Of a stretch of 64,000 nt of DNA, positions 18,267-28,157 are shown piece after piece. Made by a program: the position numbers and the translations under genes. Positions within the stretch are counted from its first letter, which is position 1; every line of letters begins with the position of its first letter. This stretch comes from Kluyvera intermedia (lineage in GTDB: Bacteria > Pseudomonadota > Gammaproteobacteria > Enterobacterales > Enterobacteriaceae). The notes beneath the pieces are model-generated. The model was not told the origin of the DNA and did not search any database. It saw only the letters and a program-made list of their open reading frames with translations. The stretch spans positions 3,596,001 to 3,660,000 of the forward strand of contig NZ_CP139986.1 of NCBI RefSeq assembly GCF_034424175.1, read 5' to 3'.

Positions 18267-19619
18267 TTAGCTGCGACGACGCGTTTTAAACATCCAGCCA
18301 ACCAGCAACAGCAGGATCCACGCAAAGCCCACATACAGGGAGATTCGGGTGTCCGGATGATAACCAATCAGCGCGATAATAAAGACCAGGAACACCAGAC
18401 CTACGGAAGTGGTTGCTACGCCGCCCGGTACTTTAAACTTCAGCGCCTTCACTTCATCAGCGGACAAACGACGGCGGAATGCTACCTGCGAGAGCAGGAT
18501 CATAATCCACACCCAAACGGTGGCGAAAGTTGCCAGCGATGCAATCACCAGGAAGACGTTTTCCGGCATGATGTAGTTCAGATACACCGCAAACAGCAGC
18601 GCGATCGTCATAACCGTGACCGTCACCCACGGAATACCGCGGCGTGAAGTTTTGGCAAAAAACTTAGGCGCACTACCCTGCTCGGCCATGCCATGCAGCA
18701 TACGACCGACGCCAAAGACGTCTGCGTTGATTGCTGAGAGCGACGCCGTCAACACCACGAAGTTCAGGATGCTGGCGGCAAAGGTAATCCCCAGATGCTG
18801 GAAAGTCAGCACAAACGGGCTACCATCGGTACCCACCTGGTTCCATGGGTAGATGGACATAATGACGAACAGCGTACCAACATAGAACACCAGAATACGC
18901 ATCGGTACGGAGTTAATAGCACGCGGAATAGACTCTTCAGGGTTCTTCGCTTCACCGGCGGTAATACCGATAATCTCAATACCGCCGTAGGCAAACATCA
19001 CCATCTGTAGCGACATCACCATACCGATCCAGCCGTTACTGAAGAAGCCGCCGTTGCTCCACAGGTTATGAATCCCCGTAGGCTGCCCGCCGTTGCCAAT
19101 ACCCCAGATGATGATACCGAAACCGGCCAAAATCATGATGATAATGGTGGCCACTTTGAAGAAGGAGAACCAGAACTCCAGCTCGCCAAATACCTTGACG
19201 CTCATCAGGTTGACGGCGCAGATAATCAGCACCACGCTGAGTACCCATATCCAGTGCGGTACCGTCGGGAACCAGATGCCCATATAGATACCGAATGCTG
19301 TGACATCAGCAATGGCGACGATCAGGATCTCAAAACAGTAAGTCCAGCCGGTGATGTAGCCCGCCAGCGGCCCGAGGTTTTCCTGCGCGTAGCGAGAAAA
19401 AGAGCTGGCGGACGGGTTATGCACGGACATTTCGCCCAGCGCTCGCATAATAATATAAGCGGCCACGCCACCGATAATATAGGCCAGCAGCACGCTTGGC
19501 CCTGCCATTTTGATTGCGTCGGCGGAACCATAAAATAGCCCCGTACCAATTGCCGACCCGAGGGCCATAAAGCGGATGTGTCGGGCGCTTAGCCCGCGCT
19601 TCAGCTTGTTGTTTTCCAT
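18267..19619 (-). CDS. proY: Proline-specific permease ProY
   Basis: An inner membrane amino acid/proton symporter of the APC family, associated with proline transport in Salmonella. The protein is 450 residues from MENNKLKRGLSARHIRF, matching the E. coli start MESKNKLKRGL; an ATG five codons upstream (19634) is an equally plausible start. About twelve hydrophobic helices and the GSAIGTGLFYGSADAI and EMSVHNP motifs are present. The C-terminus (GWMFKTRRRS) is a few residues shorter than in E. coli. It lies downstream of brnQ but is separated from it by a terminator. Confidence 0.93.
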   Translation of the reverse strand: MENNKLKRGLSARHIRFMALGSAIGTGLFYGSADAIKMAGPSVLLAYIIGGVAAYIIMRALGEMSVHNPSASSFSRYAQENLGPLAGYITGWTYCFEILIVAIADVTAFGIYMGIWFPTVPHWIWVLSVVLIICAVNLMSVKVFGELEFWFSFFKVATIIIMILAGFGIIIWGIGNGGQPTGIHNLWSNGGFFSNGWIGMVMSLQMVMFAYGGIEIIGITAGEAKNPEESIPRAINSVPMRILVFYVGTLFVIMSIYPWNQVGTDGSPFVLTFQHLGITFAASILNFVVLTASLSAINADVFGVGRMLHGMAEQGSAPKFFAKTSRRGIPWVTVTVMTIALLFAVYLNYIMPENVFLVIASLATFATVWVWIMILLSQVAFRRRLSADEVKALKFKVPGGVATTSVGLVFLVFIIALIGYHPDTRISLYVGFAWILLLLVGWMFKTRRRS

Positions 19620-19701
19620 CGTTTCCAGTGCCATGTCAGACCCATCATCCCCGCGCTGCCCATAAAAGCCGCGCGAACAACTTAGGCTAAAGTACCCAAA
19701 A

Positions 19702-19733
19702 TAAAAAACCACGGAACATCACGTCCCGTGGTT
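19702..19733 (-). terminator. Intrinsic terminator after brnQ
   Basis: On the minus strand an aaccacgg/ccgtggtt stem is followed by TTTTTTATTTTGG. It sits 26 bases past the brnQ stop. Confidence 0.85.
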
Positions 19734-19758
19734 AAACACCGTTAAAGCGCCGTGCAGA

Positions 19759-21078
19759 TTAATGCGCGCTTGATGTTACCTGGCGTCCTGCCATGCGATC
19801 CCAGATTACAGCCAGAATCGCCATCACGATTGTTGGCATCAACCATGCCAGACCTTGCTCCGCCATCGGTAAACGGGCAGTCCAACCCGGTAATACGTCA
19901 GCGAAAGCAGAGGCTTTGATAGCGTCAAGGATACCAAAAACCAGACTGATAAACATCGGTGGTGCAATCACGCGGCCGGAATTATGCCACCAATTGCGGG
20001 TAAAACTGAGTACTACAAGTGCGATACACGGCGGATAGATGGCCGTCAGCACCGGAATAGAGATTTGAATCAGGTGGCTCAGCCCCAGATTCGATACCGC
20101 CATCGAGAACAGACCGAGGATAAAGACCAGCGTGCGATAGGAGAACGGCAGGTACTGAGCAAAGAACTCCGCACATGCGCAGGTCAAGCCAACCGCGGTG
20201 ACCAGACAAGCAATGAAGATCAGCGCCGCCAGCATGAAGCTACCCGCACCACCGAAGGTGTGCTGAACGTAAGCATGCAGAATAGCTGCACCGTTCGCGT
20301 TTTGGTCGACCAGCGTCGCGCTATCAGAACCCAGACGGAACAGCGCCAGGTACAGCAGCGTCAGGCCGACACCCGCCATCAGACCAGCCCAAATCGTGTA
20401 GCGGGTCAGCAGACGTGCTTCCGTTACGCCACGAGAACGTGCAGCGTTAACGATAACAATACCGAAGACCATCGCGCCCAACGTATCCATGGTCAGATAG
20501 CCGTTAACGAAACCGTTTGAGAACGCAGCGGTTTCATAAGCATCCAGCGCATTGCTGATAGGGCCGGCAGGCCAGATCACTGCGGCAACAGAGAGAATAA
20601 TCAGCGCGAGGATTTTCAACGGTGCCAGGAAGTTACCCACGGTATCCAGCAATTTACCCGGATACAGCGAAACCAGAATCACCAGCGCAAAATAGATAAT
20701 GCTGTAGATAAACAGCGGCAGTTCGCCGCTACCGGTCAGCGGCGCAATACCGATTTCAAATGAGACAGTCGCGGTACGCGGTGTGGCAAACAGCGGGCCG
20801 ACAGCGAGATAACACACGGTCGCCAGCAAAACGCCCGCCACTTTACCAATTGGCGTGCTGAGGCTATCGACGCCGCCACCCACTTTCGCCAGAGCTATCA
20901 CGGTCAGCACCGGGAGACCAACAGCGGTAATCAGAAAGCCAAAGGCCGCGGTCCAAACGTGAGGGCCTGCCTGCAAGCCAACCATAGGAGGAAAAATGAT
21001 GTTGCCTGCGCCAACAAACAACGCAAAGGTCATAAAGCCCAGAGCGATGATGTCACGCGATTTCAATTGATGGGTCAT
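19759..21078 (-). CDS. brnQ: Branched-chain amino acid transporter BrnQ
   Basis: An LIVCS-family sodium- or proton-coupled carrier for leucine, valine and isoleucine in the inner membrane. The 439 residues equal the E. coli length and begin MTHQLKSRDIIALGFMTFALFVGAGNIIFPPMVG, with about twelve membrane segments. The gene order phoR-brnQ-proY is that of E. coli. A 411-bp upstream region separates it from phoR. Confidence 0.96.
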   Translation of the reverse strand: MTHQLKSRDIIALGFMTFALFVGAGNIIFPPMVGLQAGPHVWTAAFGFLITAVGLPVLTVIALAKVGGGVDSLSTPIGKVAGVLLATVCYLAVGPLFATPRTATVSFEIGIAPLTGSGELPLFIYSIIYFALVILVSLYPGKLLDTVGNFLAPLKILALIILSVAAVIWPAGPISNALDAYETAAFSNGFVNGYLTMDTLGAMVFGIVIVNAARSRGVTEARLLTRYTIWAGLMAGVGLTLLYLALFRLGSDSATLVDQNANGAAILHAYVQHTFGGAGSFMLAALIFIACLVTAVGLTCACAEFFAQYLPFSYRTLVFILGLFSMAVSNLGLSHLIQISIPVLTAIYPPCIALVVLSFTRNWWHNSGRVIAPPMFISLVFGILDAIKASAFADVLPGWTARLPMAEQGLAWLMPTIVMAILAVIWDRMAGRQVTSSAH

Positions 21079-21434
21079 ATGTAACTACAGCCTGTGGATG
21101 TGGTGTTGTAAAACGAAAATTTATCGCGCCAGCGCCTGTGGAATGATGCAGAGGAAACCAACGACAAACTTAGCGGGATATGCTCCCTTCGCGATGTAAA
21201 GAAGAATAGTTTTTTGATTTACCGCGAATTAACAGTCTATTTGTGACTGCCAGGTGGGCAATTTAAACGCTTATAACGTTTTAAAGCAACACGGGATCGC
21301 AAAACCAGATGATTATATTGATAGTGAATTTACAGGCAGACTTTTAAACTGGATTTAAGAAAAACATCCGGCTAATCATGCGAACAAAAAACAACCAGAC
21401 GTTCGTTAATCAGGCGACGTTTCATTGACTGCAA
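21079..21434. other. brnQ upstream region without genes
   Basis: Between the brnQ start and the phoR terminator there is no credible ORF. The part from about 21180 to 21380 is AT-rich and should contain the brnQ promoter. I could not identify a leader peptide with branched-chain codons, a T-box or a riboswitch. Confidence 0.4.
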
Positions 21435-21462
21435 AGCAAACAGACCAGCCGAGGCTGGTCTG
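21435..21462 (-). terminator. Intrinsic terminator after phoR
   Basis: A perfect 10-bp stem (cagaccagcc/ggctggtctg) with a two-base loop is followed on the minus strand by TTTGCTTT. It lies 28 bases past the phoR stop. Confidence 0.8.
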
Positions 21463-21489
21463 TGGAAAGTTAAGCTGACAAGCGTGGGA

Positions 21490-22785
21490 TCACGCGTCAT
21501 TTTTGGCAATTAAACGTTCCGGCAGCAGGAAGCTAAAGCATGAACCTTTACCCAACTCACTGGTGATATCCAGCCGACTGTCGTGATGACTCACCGCATG
21601 TTTCACAATCGCCAGCCCTAACCCACTGCCGCCGGTTTGCCGCGAACGCGCTTTATCGACACGATAGAAACTCTCGGTCAGCCTCGGCAAATGTTCCGGC
21701 GAAATTCCCGGCCCATTATCAGACACGCTAAACAGCGCGCCGTGCGGTGCATGCTGCCAGCGCACGGTAATCAGCGTCCCTTCAGGGGTATGGTTAACGG
21801 CGTTATACACCAGATTCGACATCGCGCTGCGCAGTTGATCCTCATTGCCCAGCACTTTTAGCGACTCATCAATGTCGAAATGGAACTGATGCTGATAATG
21901 GCTTAGGGTCTGCGCTTCACGCTCCACCACCCGCAGCATCATCGGCACGTCAATTTTCTCATTGAGCGCCAGCACGGGGGATGCCTCAATTTTCGACAAC
22001 GTCAGCAATTGCCTGACCAGCCCTTCCATTCGCTGAGTTTGCTCACGCATGGTATGCAACGCTTTCTCACGCACCGAGCCTTCCAGCGGCTGCTCCTGCA
22101 TCATCTCAAGATAGCCTTGCAGCACCGTCAGCGGTGTACGCAACTCATGGCTTACGTTCGCAAAGAAATTACGCCGTGCACCTTCCAGTTGATGCATTTG
22201 GGTAACGTCGCGCGCCACCATCAGCAACTGACGGTCGGTGTAGGGCATAATACGAATTTCCAGATGGCGGCCGCTATTGAGCACCAGGTGCAACGGCTTA
22301 TGGAATTCACGCTTTTTAAGATGTTGGGTAAATTCAGGATAACGCAGCAGGTTTAAGATATTTTGCCCGCTATCGTCGGGCCAGCGAAGACCCAGCAACT
22401 GTTGGGCCAGGCCATTACACCAGAAAATCGCGCCTTCTTCAGTGGTCAGCACCACTGCATCGGGTAAAGATTCTGCGCCGCTGCGAAAACGCTTGATCAG
22501 ATTACCCAGCTCACGGCGACGTTTCTTATTACGCAACTGCATCTGGTTGAGCCCATATAATAAAGGCTCCCAGCTACCGCGCCCCGGCGGAGGGGTCATA
22601 CTTCTGTCAACCCACAGCCACCAGGACAATCGCAGTAAATTCCAGAAATGCCAGATAAGCAGCCCGGTCACTGCCGCCAGTAAAAACCACGGCAGATAAC
22701 CGAATACCAGTCCCAGTACCACGGCCGGGAAGCAGCATAACAGCAGCTCCAGGACCAGCCTTTTCCATGACAGCCGTTCCAGCAC
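21490..22785 (-). CDS. phoR: Phosphate regulon sensor histidine kinase PhoR
   Basis: PhoR senses phosphate status together with PstSCAB-PhoU and phosphorylates PhoB. The 431 residues match E. coli. Two N-terminal membrane helices (about residues 10-60) are followed by a PAS domain, a DHp domain with the phospho-accepting His in VSHELRTPLTVLQGYL, and an ATPase domain with N (NLVYNAVNHTPEG), G1 (VSDNGPGI) and G2 (GSGLGLAIVKH) boxes. It is 21 bases downstream of phoB in the same operon. Confidence 0.97.
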   Translation of the reverse strand: MLERLSWKRLVLELLLCCFPAVVLGLVFGYLPWFLLAAVTGLLIWHFWNLLRLSWWLWVDRSMTPPPGRGSWEPLLYGLNQMQLRNKKRRRELGNLIKRFRSGAESLPDAVVLTTEEGAIFWCNGLAQQLLGLRWPDDSGQNILNLLRYPEFTQHLKKREFHKPLHLVLNSGRHLEIRIMPYTDRQLLMVARDVTQMHQLEGARRNFFANVSHELRTPLTVLQGYLEMMQEQPLEGSVREKALHTMREQTQRMEGLVRQLLTLSKIEASPVLALNEKIDVPMMLRVVEREAQTLSHYQHQFHFDIDESLKVLGNEDQLRSAMSNLVYNAVNHTPEGTLITVRWQHAPHGALFSVSDNGPGISPEHLPRLTESFYRVDKARSRQTGGSGLGLAIVKHAVSHHDSRLDITSELGKGSCFSFLLPERLIAKNDA

Positions 22786-22806
22786 GAGTCACACTCCAGT
22801 CAACAA

Positions 22807-23496
22807 TTAGAAACGGGTGGAAAAACGATAACCCGTGCCGCGAACAGTTTGCACCATGCGGTCATGACCACTGTGTTCCAGCGCCTTGCGCAGGCGACGA
22901 ATATGCACATCAACAGTCCTGTCTTCAACATAGACGTTAGTTCCCCAAACGTGGTTCAGCAGCTGTTCACGGCTGTAGACACGCTCCGGGTGTGTCATAA
23001 AGAAGTGCAGCAGTTTAAATTCAGTTGGCCCCATATCCAATGGGTTTTCACCGGTCATGACCCGGTGAGAGGTTGGGTCAAGGCTCAACCCCTGCATCTC
23101 AATCACCTCTTCCACCGCCATCGGTGAAATACGGCGCATAACGGCTTTGATGCGCGCAACTAGCTCTTTGGGTGAGAAGGGTTTGGTGATGTAATCATCA
23201 GCACCGGTTTCGAGGCCTCGCACGCGATCTTCTTCTTCGCCGCGAGCGGTCAGCATCACAACGGGAATATCTCGGGTCAGAGCCTCGCGTTTGATATGCT
23301 TTATAAATTGCAGCCCAGAACCGCCCGGTAACATCCAGTCAAGCAGAATCAGATCGGGCCAGGGTTCATTGAGTTTGTTGACAGCGCTGTCGTAATCTTC
23401 TGCTTCCACCGGCTGAAAACCGTTTTGCTCCAGAACGAAACAAACCATCTCACGGATAGGTGCTTCATCTTCAACGACCAGAATACGTCTTGCCAT
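22807..23496 (-). CDS. phoB: Phosphate regulon response regulator PhoB
   Basis: PhoB activates the Pho regulon on phosphate starvation by binding Pho boxes. The 229-residue protein has a receiver domain with the acidic pair at residues 9-10 and the phospho-accepting Asp53 (DLILLDWMLPGGSG), and a C-terminal OmpR-type winged helix (YSREQLLNHVWGTNVYVEDR, VRGTGYRFSTRF). A Pho box lies upstream, so the operon is autoregulated, as known in E. coli. Confidence 0.98.
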   Translation of the reverse strand: MARRILVVEDEAPIREMVCFVLEQNGFQPVEAEDYDSAVNKLNEPWPDLILLDWMLPGGSGLQFIKHIKREALTRDIPVVMLTARGEEEDRVRGLETGADDYITKPFSPKELVARIKAVMRRISPMAVEEVIEMQGLSLDPTSHRVMTGENPLDMGPTEFKLLHFFMTHPERVYSREQLLNHVWGTNVYVEDRTVDVHIRRLRKALEHSGHDRMVQTVRGTGYRFSTRF

Positions 23497-23542
23497 TATT
23501 TGCCCTGTTTTTAGACATCAGTATTATATACGGCGTCATTAT

Positions 23543-23560
23543 GCGTCAGATTTATGACAG
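23543..23560 (-). promoter_or_regulatory. Pho box of the phoBR promoter
   Basis: On the minus strand the site reads CTGTCATAAATCTGACGC, close to the 18-base Pho consensus of two CTGTCAT-like direct repeats 11 bases apart. It ends 47 bases upstream of the phoB start, where the E. coli phoB Pho box also lies. Confidence 0.85.
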
Positions 23561-23687
23561 TTTTATGATAAACATGACCGTGAGATGATAGCCCTTCACC
23601 GTTTATGACACAGCACATAGACACTCATCGACCAACCCGTAGGTGAATGTTTATACTCAACTTTACGTCACTTTCCACGGAACCGCT

Positions 23688-24890
23688 ATGCGCATTATCC
23701 ACACATCGGACTGGCACCTTGGCCAGAACTTTTACAGCAAAAGCCGCGCCGCAGAACATCAAGCCTTCCTGCAATGGCTGCTTAACACCGCAAAATCGGA
23801 GCAGGTTGACGCCATTATTGTCGCCGGTGATATCTTCGATACCGGTTCGCCGCCGAGCTACGCGCGCGAGCTGTATAACCGATTTGTGGTCGATCTCCAG
23901 CAAACGGGCTGTCATCTGGTGGTACTGGCGGGTAACCATGATTCCGTCGCCACGCTGAATGAATCCCGGGATATCCTATCGTTCCTTAACACCACGGTGA
24001 TTGCCAGCGCCGGTCATGCGCCCTTTATCTTAAATCTGCGCGACGGCACGCCTGGCGCAGTATTTTGCCCGGTTCCGTTCTTGCGTCCGCGCGACATTAT
24101 CACCAGCCAGGCGGGACTTTCCGGTCAGGAAAAACAACGCCAGGTGCTGGAAAGCATCACTGATTATTATCAGCAGCAGTATCAGCAAGCCTGCGAACTG
24201 CGTGATGACCGCACGCTGCCGATTATTGCCAGCGGCCATCTGACAACCGTCGGCGCCAGCAAAAGCGATGCGGTACGCGACATTTATATTGGCACACTGG
24301 ATGCTTTTCCGGCACAAAACTTCCCACCTGCCGACTATATTGCGCTGGGACATATTCACCGGGCGCAGAAAATTGGTGGCAGCGAGCATATTCGCTACAG
24401 CGGCTCGCCTATCTCCCTGAGTTTTGATGAAACCGGCAAAAGCAAAAGCGTTAACCTTGTGAACTTCAGCGACGGCAAACTGGCTGAGGTCACGCCGCTC
24501 ACCGTCCCGGTTACCCAACCGCTGGCGGTAATCAAAGGTGATTTTGACAGTATCAGCGCCCAGTTAGCCGAATGGCGTGATGCCGAAGCCGAACCGGCAA
24601 CATGGATTGATATTGAAATCACCAGCGACGAATACCTTCACGATATTCAGCGCAAAATCCAGACCATCACCGATGACCTGCCGGTAGAGGTGCTTCTGGT
24701 GCGTCGCAGCCGCGAACAGCGGCAGCGTATTCTGGCAAACCAGGAGCGTGAAACCCTGAGCGAACTGAGCGTCGAAGAAGTTTTCCACCGCCGACTGGCG
24801 CTGGAAACACTGGAGGAACCGCAACAACAGCGGTTGCAAACGCTGTTCAATGAAACGCTCCACGGTCTTGGCGAGGAGGAACAGCTATGA
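23688..24890 (+). CDS. sbcD: Exonuclease subunit SbcD
   Basis: Nuclease subunit of the SbcCD (Mre11-Rad50 type) complex, which cuts hairpins and processes DNA ends. The 400 residues from ATG 23688 begin MRIIHTSDWHLGQNF and show all calcineurin-like phosphoesterase motifs: DWH, GDIFDTG, GNHDS, GHLTT and GHIHRAQ. An in-frame upstream ATG at 23643 has no homology support. The last four bases overlap the sbcC start (ATGA). It is divergent from phoB. Confidence 0.97.
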   Translation: MRIIHTSDWHLGQNFYSKSRAAEHQAFLQWLLNTAKSEQVDAIIVAGDIFDTGSPPSYARELYNRFVVDLQQTGCHLVVLAGNHDSVATLNESRDILSFLNTTVIASAGHAPFILNLRDGTPGAVFCPVPFLRPRDIITSQAGLSGQEKQRQVLESITDYYQQQYQQACELRDDRTLPIIASGHLTTVGASKSDAVRDIYIGTLDAFPAQNFPPADYIALGHIHRAQKIGGSEHIRYSGSPISLSFDETGKSKSVNLVNFSDGKLAEVTPLTVPVTQPLAVIKGDFDSISAQLAEWRDAEAEPATWIDIEITSDEYLHDIQRKIQTITDDLPVEVLLVRRSREQRQRILANQERETLSELSVEEVFHRRLALETLEEPQQQRLQTLFNETLHGLGEEEQL

Positions 24891-27800
24891 AAATTCTCAG
24901 CCTGCGCCTGAAAAACCTCAACTCACTCAAAGGTGAGTGGAAAATCGATTTCACCCAAGAGCCGTTCGTCAGCAATGGTCTGTTTGCCATCACCGGCCCA
25001 ACAGGTGCCGGGAAAACCACACTGCTCGACGCCATCTGTCTGGCGCTCTACCACGAGACGCCGCGCCTCAACACGGTTTCGCAATCACAAAACGATCTGA
25101 TGACCCGCGACACCGCCGAATGTCTGGCAGAGGTTGAGTTCGAAGTTCAGGGCGTTGCCTACCGCGCTTTCTGGAGCCAAAACCGCGCACGCAACCAGCC
25201 GGACGGCAATCTGCAAGCGCCGCGCGTTGAGCTGGCGCGTTGTGCCGATGGGCAAATTCTGGCCGATAAAGTCAAAGATAAGCTAGAGATGACCGCCTCT
25301 TTGAGCGGGCTGGATTATGGCCGCTTTACCCGCTCAATGTTGCTGTCACAAGGCCAGTTCGCCGCCTTCCTCAATGCCAAACCGAAAGAGCGCGCCGAAC
25401 TGCTTGAAGAGCTCACCGGTACCGAAATTTACGGACAAATTTCCGCACAAGTCTTTGAAAAACATAAACAGGCGCGCGGGGAGTTAGACAAGCTTCAGGC
25501 GCAGGCCAGCGGCGTGGTGCTGTTAAGCGAAGAGCAGCAACAGACGCTACAACAGAGTTTGCAGGCGCTTACTTGCGAAGAAAAACAGTGGCAGCAGCAG
25601 CAGATTGTCGCGACACAACATCAACAGTGGCTGGCGCGCCAGGCTGAGTTGACCCAGGATGCGCAAAAAAATCAGCAGGCGCTGACTGAAACTCAGCACG
25701 CCCTTGAGGCGGCACAGCCTCAGCTAGCCGTTCTACAGCGCGCACAGCCCGCTGAGGCACTGCGTCCACGCTGGACGCAGATGCAGGAACAAGCTGCCAC
25801 CGTGGCAAAAACTCACCAGCTTATAGAGCAAGTGAATACTCGCTTACATGATGCTAGCCACCTGCGCGACCGGATCCGTTACACCGCAGAGCGCCAGAGC
25901 GCAACGTTACAGCGCACGCACAGTGAGTTACAGCAGTGGTTGCAAGATCATGACAACATTCAGCGCTGGCACGGTGAACTGACCGGCTGGCGCGGTGCCT
26001 TCGCCCAGCAGGCGCGGGATCGCGCGCAGCTACAAACTCATGAGCAACGGCTACGCGAACGGGAACAACAGTTGGCCCAATTGCCGCCATCCACCTTAAC
26101 GTTGACCCAGGATGAAGTAGCCGAGCACGTTGCCCAGCATGCCGCGACGCGCCCTCTGCGTCAGCAGCTTAGCCGCCTGTATCCACAGTTTATGCCGCTG
26201 CAAACGCGCCGCCAGCAGCTTATCGATGCCGGGCTTGTGCGCCAGCAGCAACTGGAAAAACTGACGACCGATCTCACTCAGCTTCGTCAGGTGTATAAAG
26301 ACAAAAAGCAGCAGTTGAGCGATGTGAAGGCCATCTGTGAGCTTGAAGCGACAATTGTCCGCCTGGAAGCGGAACGTGCGCGTTTACAGCCGGGGGCACC
26401 TTGCCCACTGTGCGGTTCCACCAGCCACCCTGCGCTGGCGGAGTATCAGGCCCTGGCGCCCGACGCCAATAAAGCCCGCCGTGATGCGCTGGAAAAAGAG
26501 GTCACCCGTCTGGCGGAAGACGGCGCTACCCTGCGTGCGCAACAAGAAGCGCTGCAAAAACAGCAGCAAAAAGAGAATGATGAGCTAGCATCACTTTCTC
26601 AGCAGGAGCAAGCACTTACATCACAATGGCAGGAAACCACACAGCGCCTGGCGATAACGTTACAACCTGCCGATGACATCAGCGGCTGGCTGACCGCCCA
26701 GGACGAGGCCGAACAGCAGCGCTATCAGCACAGTCAGCGGTTAACGATTGAGGGGCAGATCCGCGAGCTTCAGACGTCAAACAAACAGTTGAGTGACGAG
26801 CTGGCACAGCGTATTACAACGCTCAAGCAAGCGCTGACGGCTTATGACCTGACGCTGCCCGTCCCCGGTGAAGACGGCGCCTGGCTTGCCGCTCGCGAAG
26901 CGGAAATTCTGCACTGGCAGCAACAGCAAAAACAAAGCCAGGAGATTCAGCAACAGTTGTCGCAGATCCAGCCACTGCTGGAGACGCTGCCAGTGGCGAA
27001 AATACCCGATGACGGAGGCCAGGCCAAGCTTGATGGCTGGCAGCAGGTGCATAACGACTGTGTGTCGCTTGAGAGCCAGTTACAGACACTACAACAGCAG
27101 AAAATTCAGGAAAATAAACGTTTAACGCAGGCTGAGCAGGACTTTGACCGAGCGCTGACCGATTCCCACTTTAGCAGCCGGGAAGACTTCCTGGCCGCAC
27201 TGCTCGACGGTGATGAACGCCAGCGGCTGGAGCAACTCAAGCAATCGCTGGAGACGCAGCATCAGCAGCGTATGACGCTGACCGCTCAAGTGCAGGAAGC
27301 GCTGGCGCGTCATCTAACGCTGCGTCCGGAAAGTTTACAGGCTGAACTGTCGCTCGACGAGGTGCAGGCTTTACTGCTACAACTCGCCCGCCAGCTCCGT
27401 GAAAACAGCGAACGTCAGGGCGAACTGCGCCAGCAGTTAAAGCAGGATGATGAGAATCGCCATCAGCAACAGTCGCTGCTGTTGGCTATTGAGAAAGCTA
27501 ACGCCACCCTGGAAGACTGGGCGCATCTGAATGCGCTGATTGGCTCTAAAGAGGGTGATAAGTTCCGTAAGTTCGCGCAAGGGTTAACGCTGGATAATCT
27601 GGTGTGGCTGGCTAACGAACAGCTCAGCCGCCTGCACGGTCGCTACCTCCTCCAGCGAAAAGCCAGCGATGCGCTGGAGTTGGAAGTGGTCGATACCTGG
27701 CAGGCGGATGCCGTTCGCGATACCCGCACGCTGTCCGGGGGCGAAAGTTTCCTCGTCAGCCTTGCGCTGGCGCTGGCGCTGTCGGATCTGGTCAGCCATA

Positions 27801-28027
27801 AAACACGTATCGATTCACTGTTCCTGGATGAGGGCTTCGGCACTCTGGATAGTGAGACGCTAGACACGGCGCTTGACGCGCTGGATGCGCTGAATGCCAG
27901 CGGCAAGATTATTGGCGTGATTAGCCACGTTGAGGCGATGAAAGAGCGTATTCCGGTACAGATTAAGGTGAAGAAGATTAACGGATTGGGGTATAGCCGG
28001 TTAGATAAAATATTTAGCGTAGAGTGA
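24887..28027 (+). CDS. sbcC: Exonuclease subunit SbcC
   Basis: The ATPase subunit of SbcCD, a Rad50-like SMC-related protein. Of 1046 residues, the N-terminal lobe carries the Walker A motif GPTGAGKTT (near residue 35), two long coiled coils very rich in Gln and Glu span most of the centre, the zinc hook is PCPLCGST (near residue 507), and the C-terminal lobe has the signature RTLSGGESFLVSLALALAL and Walker B LFLDEGFGTLD. Translation is coupled to sbcD. In E. coli araJ follows; here a repeat element and then mak follow. Confidence 0.98.
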   Translation: MKILSLRLKNLNSLKGEWKIDFTQEPFVSNGLFAITGPTGAGKTTLLDAICLALYHETPRLNTVSQSQNDLMTRDTAECLAEVEFEVQGVAYRAFWSQNRARNQPDGNLQAPRVELARCADGQILADKVKDKLEMTASLSGLDYGRFTRSMLLSQGQFAAFLNAKPKERAELLEELTGTEIYGQISAQVFEKHKQARGELDKLQAQASGVVLLSEEQQQTLQQSLQALTCEEKQWQQQQIVATQHQQWLARQAELTQDAQKNQQALTETQHALEAAQPQLAVLQRAQPAEALRPRWTQMQEQAATVAKTHQLIEQVNTRLHDASHLRDRIRYTAERQSATLQRTHSELQQWLQDHDNIQRWHGELTGWRGAFAQQARDRAQLQTHEQRLREREQQLAQLPPSTLTLTQDEVAEHVAQHAATRPLRQQLSRLYPQFMPLQTRRQQLIDAGLVRQQQLEKLTTDLTQLRQVYKDKKQQLSDVKAICELEATIVRLEAERARLQPGAPCPLCGSTSHPALAEYQALAPDANKARRDALEKEVTRLAEDGATLRAQQEALQKQQQKENDELASLSQQEQALTSQWQETTQRLAITLQPADDISGWLTAQDEAEQQRYQHSQRLTIEGQIRELQTSNKQLSDELAQRITTLKQALTAYDLTLPVPGEDGAWLAAREAEILHWQQQQKQSQEIQQQLSQIQPLLETLPVAKIPDDGGQAKLDGWQQVHNDCVSLESQLQTLQQQKIQENKRLTQAEQDFDRALTDSHFSSREDFLAALLDGDERQRLEQLKQSLETQHQQRMTLTAQVQEALARHLTLRPESLQAELSLDEVQALLLQLARQLRENSERQGELRQQLKQDDENRHQQQSLLLAIEKANATLEDWAHLNALIGSKEGDKFRKFAQGLTLDNLVWLANEQLSRLHGRYLLQRKASDALELEVVDTWQADAVRDTRTLSGGESFLVSLALALALSDLVSHKTRIDSLFLDEGFGTLDSETLDTALDALDALNASGKIIGVISHVEAMKERIPVQIKVKKINGLGYSRLDKIFSVE

Positions 28028-28032
28028 TGTTT

Positions 28033-28152
28033 CCCTCACCCCGACCCTCTCCCAAAGGGAGAGGGAGAAAAGCGGCACCGCGCACCTTGGATTAAGGTGA
28101 AAAACAACGCCGAACAGTCCCCTCTCCCTCTGGGAGAGGGTTAGGGTGAGGG
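28033..28152. repeat. Inverted-repeat-bounded intergenic element, single copy
   Basis: A 120-bp element bounded by two 21-base inverted repeats (28033-28053 and 28132-28152) that differ at two positions. Each end also forms its own small hairpin (ctctccc...gggagag). The centre contains reverse-complement matches to the core of the repeat unit at 56.6 kb (a gagaaaagcgg block and an acaacgccgaacag block), so it is a single-copy relative of that array. It fills the sbcC-mak junction and may act as a convergent terminator. Confidence 0.85.
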
Positions 28153-28157
28153 CCAAA

